A stretch of 21,541 nt of DNA, from the IMG/VR virus record IMGVR_UViG_3300033064_003828, positions 1 to 21,541 of that record. The stretch is one strand, 5' to 3'. Position numbers and translations under genes: made by a program. This document shows, piece by piece, positions 19,574 through 21,541 of this stretch. The notes beneath the pieces are model-generated. The model was given only the letters and a program-made list of their open reading frames with translations, did not search any database and was not told the DNA's origin. Each line of letters opens with the position of its first letter. The stretch's first letter is position 1. The DNA is from a virus.

Positions 19574-21541
19574 ATGAAAAAAATATTACTTACTTTAATG
19601 GTTTTGTTCTCTTTTGTCTTTGGGCAAGTTGAGGCTGGATGGGATTTATTCCCAACATATTCTAACTTTGGAGTGCCAGACACTTTGTTTGCTGGTAGTG
19701 GACTTGTTGTTACAGGGCTATCAACAGTTGACTCCATTGATGTTCTCAATTGGGTTAAAACTGACAGTATTTGGAGTGCTGGGGCAATGGAGATAACCTC
19801 AGTTGGACAGTTGAATTTATTGACAAGTGCTGGAAATGCTGATATTGTATTATATCCTCATGGTACTGGCGCTGTAAGGATTGACGGGAACCCAGTATTG
19901 GCTACCAATGACGATTTATTGACAATAGCCGCAGATTATAATGCTAATGGGGCTGGTGTAATATCCTTTACGACTACTGGTTCTGAGAAATTAAATCTTG
20001 GTGCTACTGCTGATGGGTTAGTTTATGTAAAAGGTGGAGCAGGTGGTGTCCGTCTTGACAACACAGTCGGGATAGGAGTTGCGCCAAATGCTGATACTTT
20101 CCTTTATATAAGTGGAACTGTTACTGGTACTGCAAATTCAAAAGGTATTATTAATACTGGCACTGTAGCTACAAATAATCCCACTGCAACAATTTATGGG
20201 CATTATTTTGCACCTACTCTAAATCTAACAGATGGAACAGCGGGAACAAAAATTGATGCCGCTGGAACTTTTCTTATAGCTCCTTCTGGAACAGTAACAT
20301 CTGGAACACTAACTACGGCAAGTACACTTAAAATAAGCGGTGCGCCATCCATAGGAGCAACTAATTACGCTTTAAACGTAACTGCTGGAAATAGTTTGTT
20401 CGGTGGCGCACTATTCGCACAGGATGTAACAGTAAGCGGTGGTAATGTCAATGTTGGAGTTGATGATACTCGATTTGGAATACTTACATTATATGGACAC
20501 GTTACACCTTCTACTGTTGGTGGTATTGTCCAATTACATACCGCTGCTGATTATGATGGCACTTATGAATATTATCGGCTTAAAGCTAATGAAGATGATT
20601 TCTGGATACAAAGAAATGGTGTTGTAACTCCTGATTTTAAAGTAGAAAGCAGTGGCAATATCACCTTATTTGCCGGTATAGCTGGAATTGATTACACCCT
20701 TACTTTTCATGGTGAGACTAATGATGGTATAATAACTTACATGGAGGACGAGGATAGGTTTGATTTTGATAATGATGTCGATGTAGTCGGTGCGTTAACG
20801 GCTGATACTGTTGAGGTGGCTGATTATCTCCGTATTGCTGATGATAGCTTTTTATATTTCGGTGATGATAAAGATTTCAGCATGGAATACGATGAGGACG
20901 GTAACGACCTCATGATATTCGATGGTGCTAATATTAACTATTCTGGACAGTACGGATTAAACGACCAGACCGCTACCAATATGCAAGCAGGTGAAGCGGT
21001 GTGGAGGTTTGATGGGGTGAATGACTATATTTCTCTACCATCAGGTGTTTATCAGGCATTTTCCAACCTCTCTGATTTTACTATTGTTGTTGATATATAT
21101 TATGATGGACATACCCCAGACGGTACAAGTGAGTCAATCATTGGTTTTATTGATAATGCGGGATTAAATCGTCCTCAAATTGCATTGTTGTTTTCTAACC
21201 CTACAGCTAAAATTTCATTTACTATAAGGCAAACTGCGGATGCCACATCAAGTACAATTCTGTCGGCAAATGCTATTACCGCTGGCTGGCATAAAATAGT
21301 AGCAATACAGACTGGTGGATCAAGTCCATCTCTTGAACTTTATCTTGATGGGATTTCAGAAGGTACAGATGCTACGAATCCATTAACTTATGTTGGGACG
21401 GATTTTGATGTAGGTAATGTTGGGGCTTTTGACCCAGCTGGGGCAAGTGTTGACCTTTATTATGATGGTGGGGTAGATAAGGTAAAACTCTACAACCGCG
21501 CCCTCTCCGCCGCCGAAGTATTAAACCTCTCCGCACCTACA
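19574..21541 (+). CDS. Large fibre-like protein with signal peptide and LamG-like domain, C-terminus cut by window edge
   Basis: An open frame of 656 codons running off the end. It starts one base after the preceding stop, with no strong ribosome site. Residues 1-21 form a clear Sec-type signal peptide: MKK, a hydrophobic core ILLTLMVLFSFVF, and VEA before the likely cleavage site. Residues about 30-470 form a Gly/Thr/Asn-rich beta repeat region (motifs such as GTVTGTANSKGI, LNVTAGNSLFGGAL and YLRIADDSFLYFGDDKDFS) typical of fibre beta-helices. Residues about 476-656 form a LamG/concanavalin-like domain (WRFDGVNDYISLPSG, then AGWHKIVAIQTGG, LELYLDG and KVKLYNRALSAAEV). Codons become GC-rich in the last 54 bases (about 59% G+C by my count). 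A receptor-binding appendage is the best reading; the signal peptide is unusual for a virion protein. Confidence 0.85.
   Translation, partial: MKKILLTLMVLFSFVFGQVEAGWDLFPTYSNFGVPDTLFAGSGLVVTGLSTVDSIDVLNWVKTDSIWSAGAMEITSVGQLNLLTSAGNADIVLYPHGTGAVRIDGNPVLATNDDLLTIAADYNANGAGVISFTTTGSEKLNLGATADGLVYVKGGAGGVRLDNTVGIGVAPNADTFLYISGTVTGTANSKGIINTGTVATNNPTATIYGHYFAPTLNLTDGTAGTKIDAAGTFLIAPSGTVTSGTLTTASTLKISGAPSIGATNYALNVTAGNSLFGGALFAQDVTVSGGNVNVGVDDTRFGILTLYGHVTPSTVGGIVQLHTAADYDGTYEYYRLKANEDDFWIQRNGVVTPDFKVESSGNITLFAGIAGIDYTLTFHGETNDGIITYMEDEDRFDFDNDVDVVGALTADTVEVADYLRIADDSFLYFGDDKDFSMEYDEDGNDLMIFDGANINYSGQYGLNDQTATNMQAGEAVWRFDGVNDYISLPSGVYQAFSNLSDFTIVVDIYYDGHTPDGTSESIIGFIDNAGLNRPQIALLFSNPTAKISFTIRQTADATSSTILSANAITAGWHKIVAIQTGGSSPSLELYLDGISEGTDATNPLTYVGTDFDVGNVGAFDPAGASVDLYYDGGVDKVKLYNRALSAAEVLNLSAPT

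Noticed and set aside
1-21541. CRISPR array, tRNA genes, insertion sequences or integrase attachment sites
   Set aside because: No evenly spaced identical repeats with unique spacers, no cloverleaf with T-arm consensus, no transposase or integrase frame and no terminal inverted repeats were found by eye.

Overview
The window reads as part of the genome of an AT-rich tailed double-stranded DNA phage (Caudoviricetes), most likely uncultivated or only distantly related to well-studied phages. The evidence is a canonical head-gene run on the + strand: terminase small subunit, terminase large subunit, P22-like portal, scaffold, major capsid protein, decoration-type proteins, neck adaptors and fibres. 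There is no integrase, repressor or tRNA. Most genes carry good Shine-Dalgarno sequences (AAGGA, AGGAG, GGAGG types) and many overlap as TAATG or by a few bases, which is typical of phage transcription units. The host cannot be named. One candidate promoter fits both a weak sigma70 pattern and the Bacteroidota pattern TAnnTTTG.

Layout. Positions 1-3420 hold a leftward (minus-strand) unit of small genes of unknown function: a zinc-knuckle protein cut by the window edge, two paralogous Met-Cys proteins, a two-pass membrane protein, a 178-residue protein and three very small genes. This unit is interrupted by a perfect 23-base homopyrimidine mirror repeat (2149-2201) and by a roughly 480-base gene-free stretch (2398-2877) rich in inverted repeats, which may be a structured RNA. 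Positions 3421-3800 form the divergent control region. It holds three copies of an 8-mer, three imperfect copies of a 64-65 base repeat, and a candidate rightward promoter. Positions 3801-6515 hold small rightward genes, including a PGDYG-type protein, two small Cys-rich proteins and a protein that looks like a DHH phosphoesterase with its catalytic motifs lost. Positions 6496-14015 are the packaging and capsid module. Positions 14025-16386 hold probable decoration and neck proteins. Positions 16386-21541 hold a long coiled-coil protein built on 11-residue repeats, three small beta-rich proteins, and a large fibre-like protein that starts with a signal peptide, contains a LamG-like domain and runs off the end.

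How the genes fit together. TerS and TerL would load DNA through the portal into a procapsid built on the scaffold and capsid protein. The decoration proteins would stabilise the shell, and the adaptor-like pair (15692-16386) would close the neck. The coiled-coil protein and the signal-peptide fibre would form extended appendages for host contact. No tape measure or tail-tube gene is visible, so a short-tailed (podovirus-like) virion is favoured but not proven. All functional assignments come from reading motifs by eye; no database search was run.
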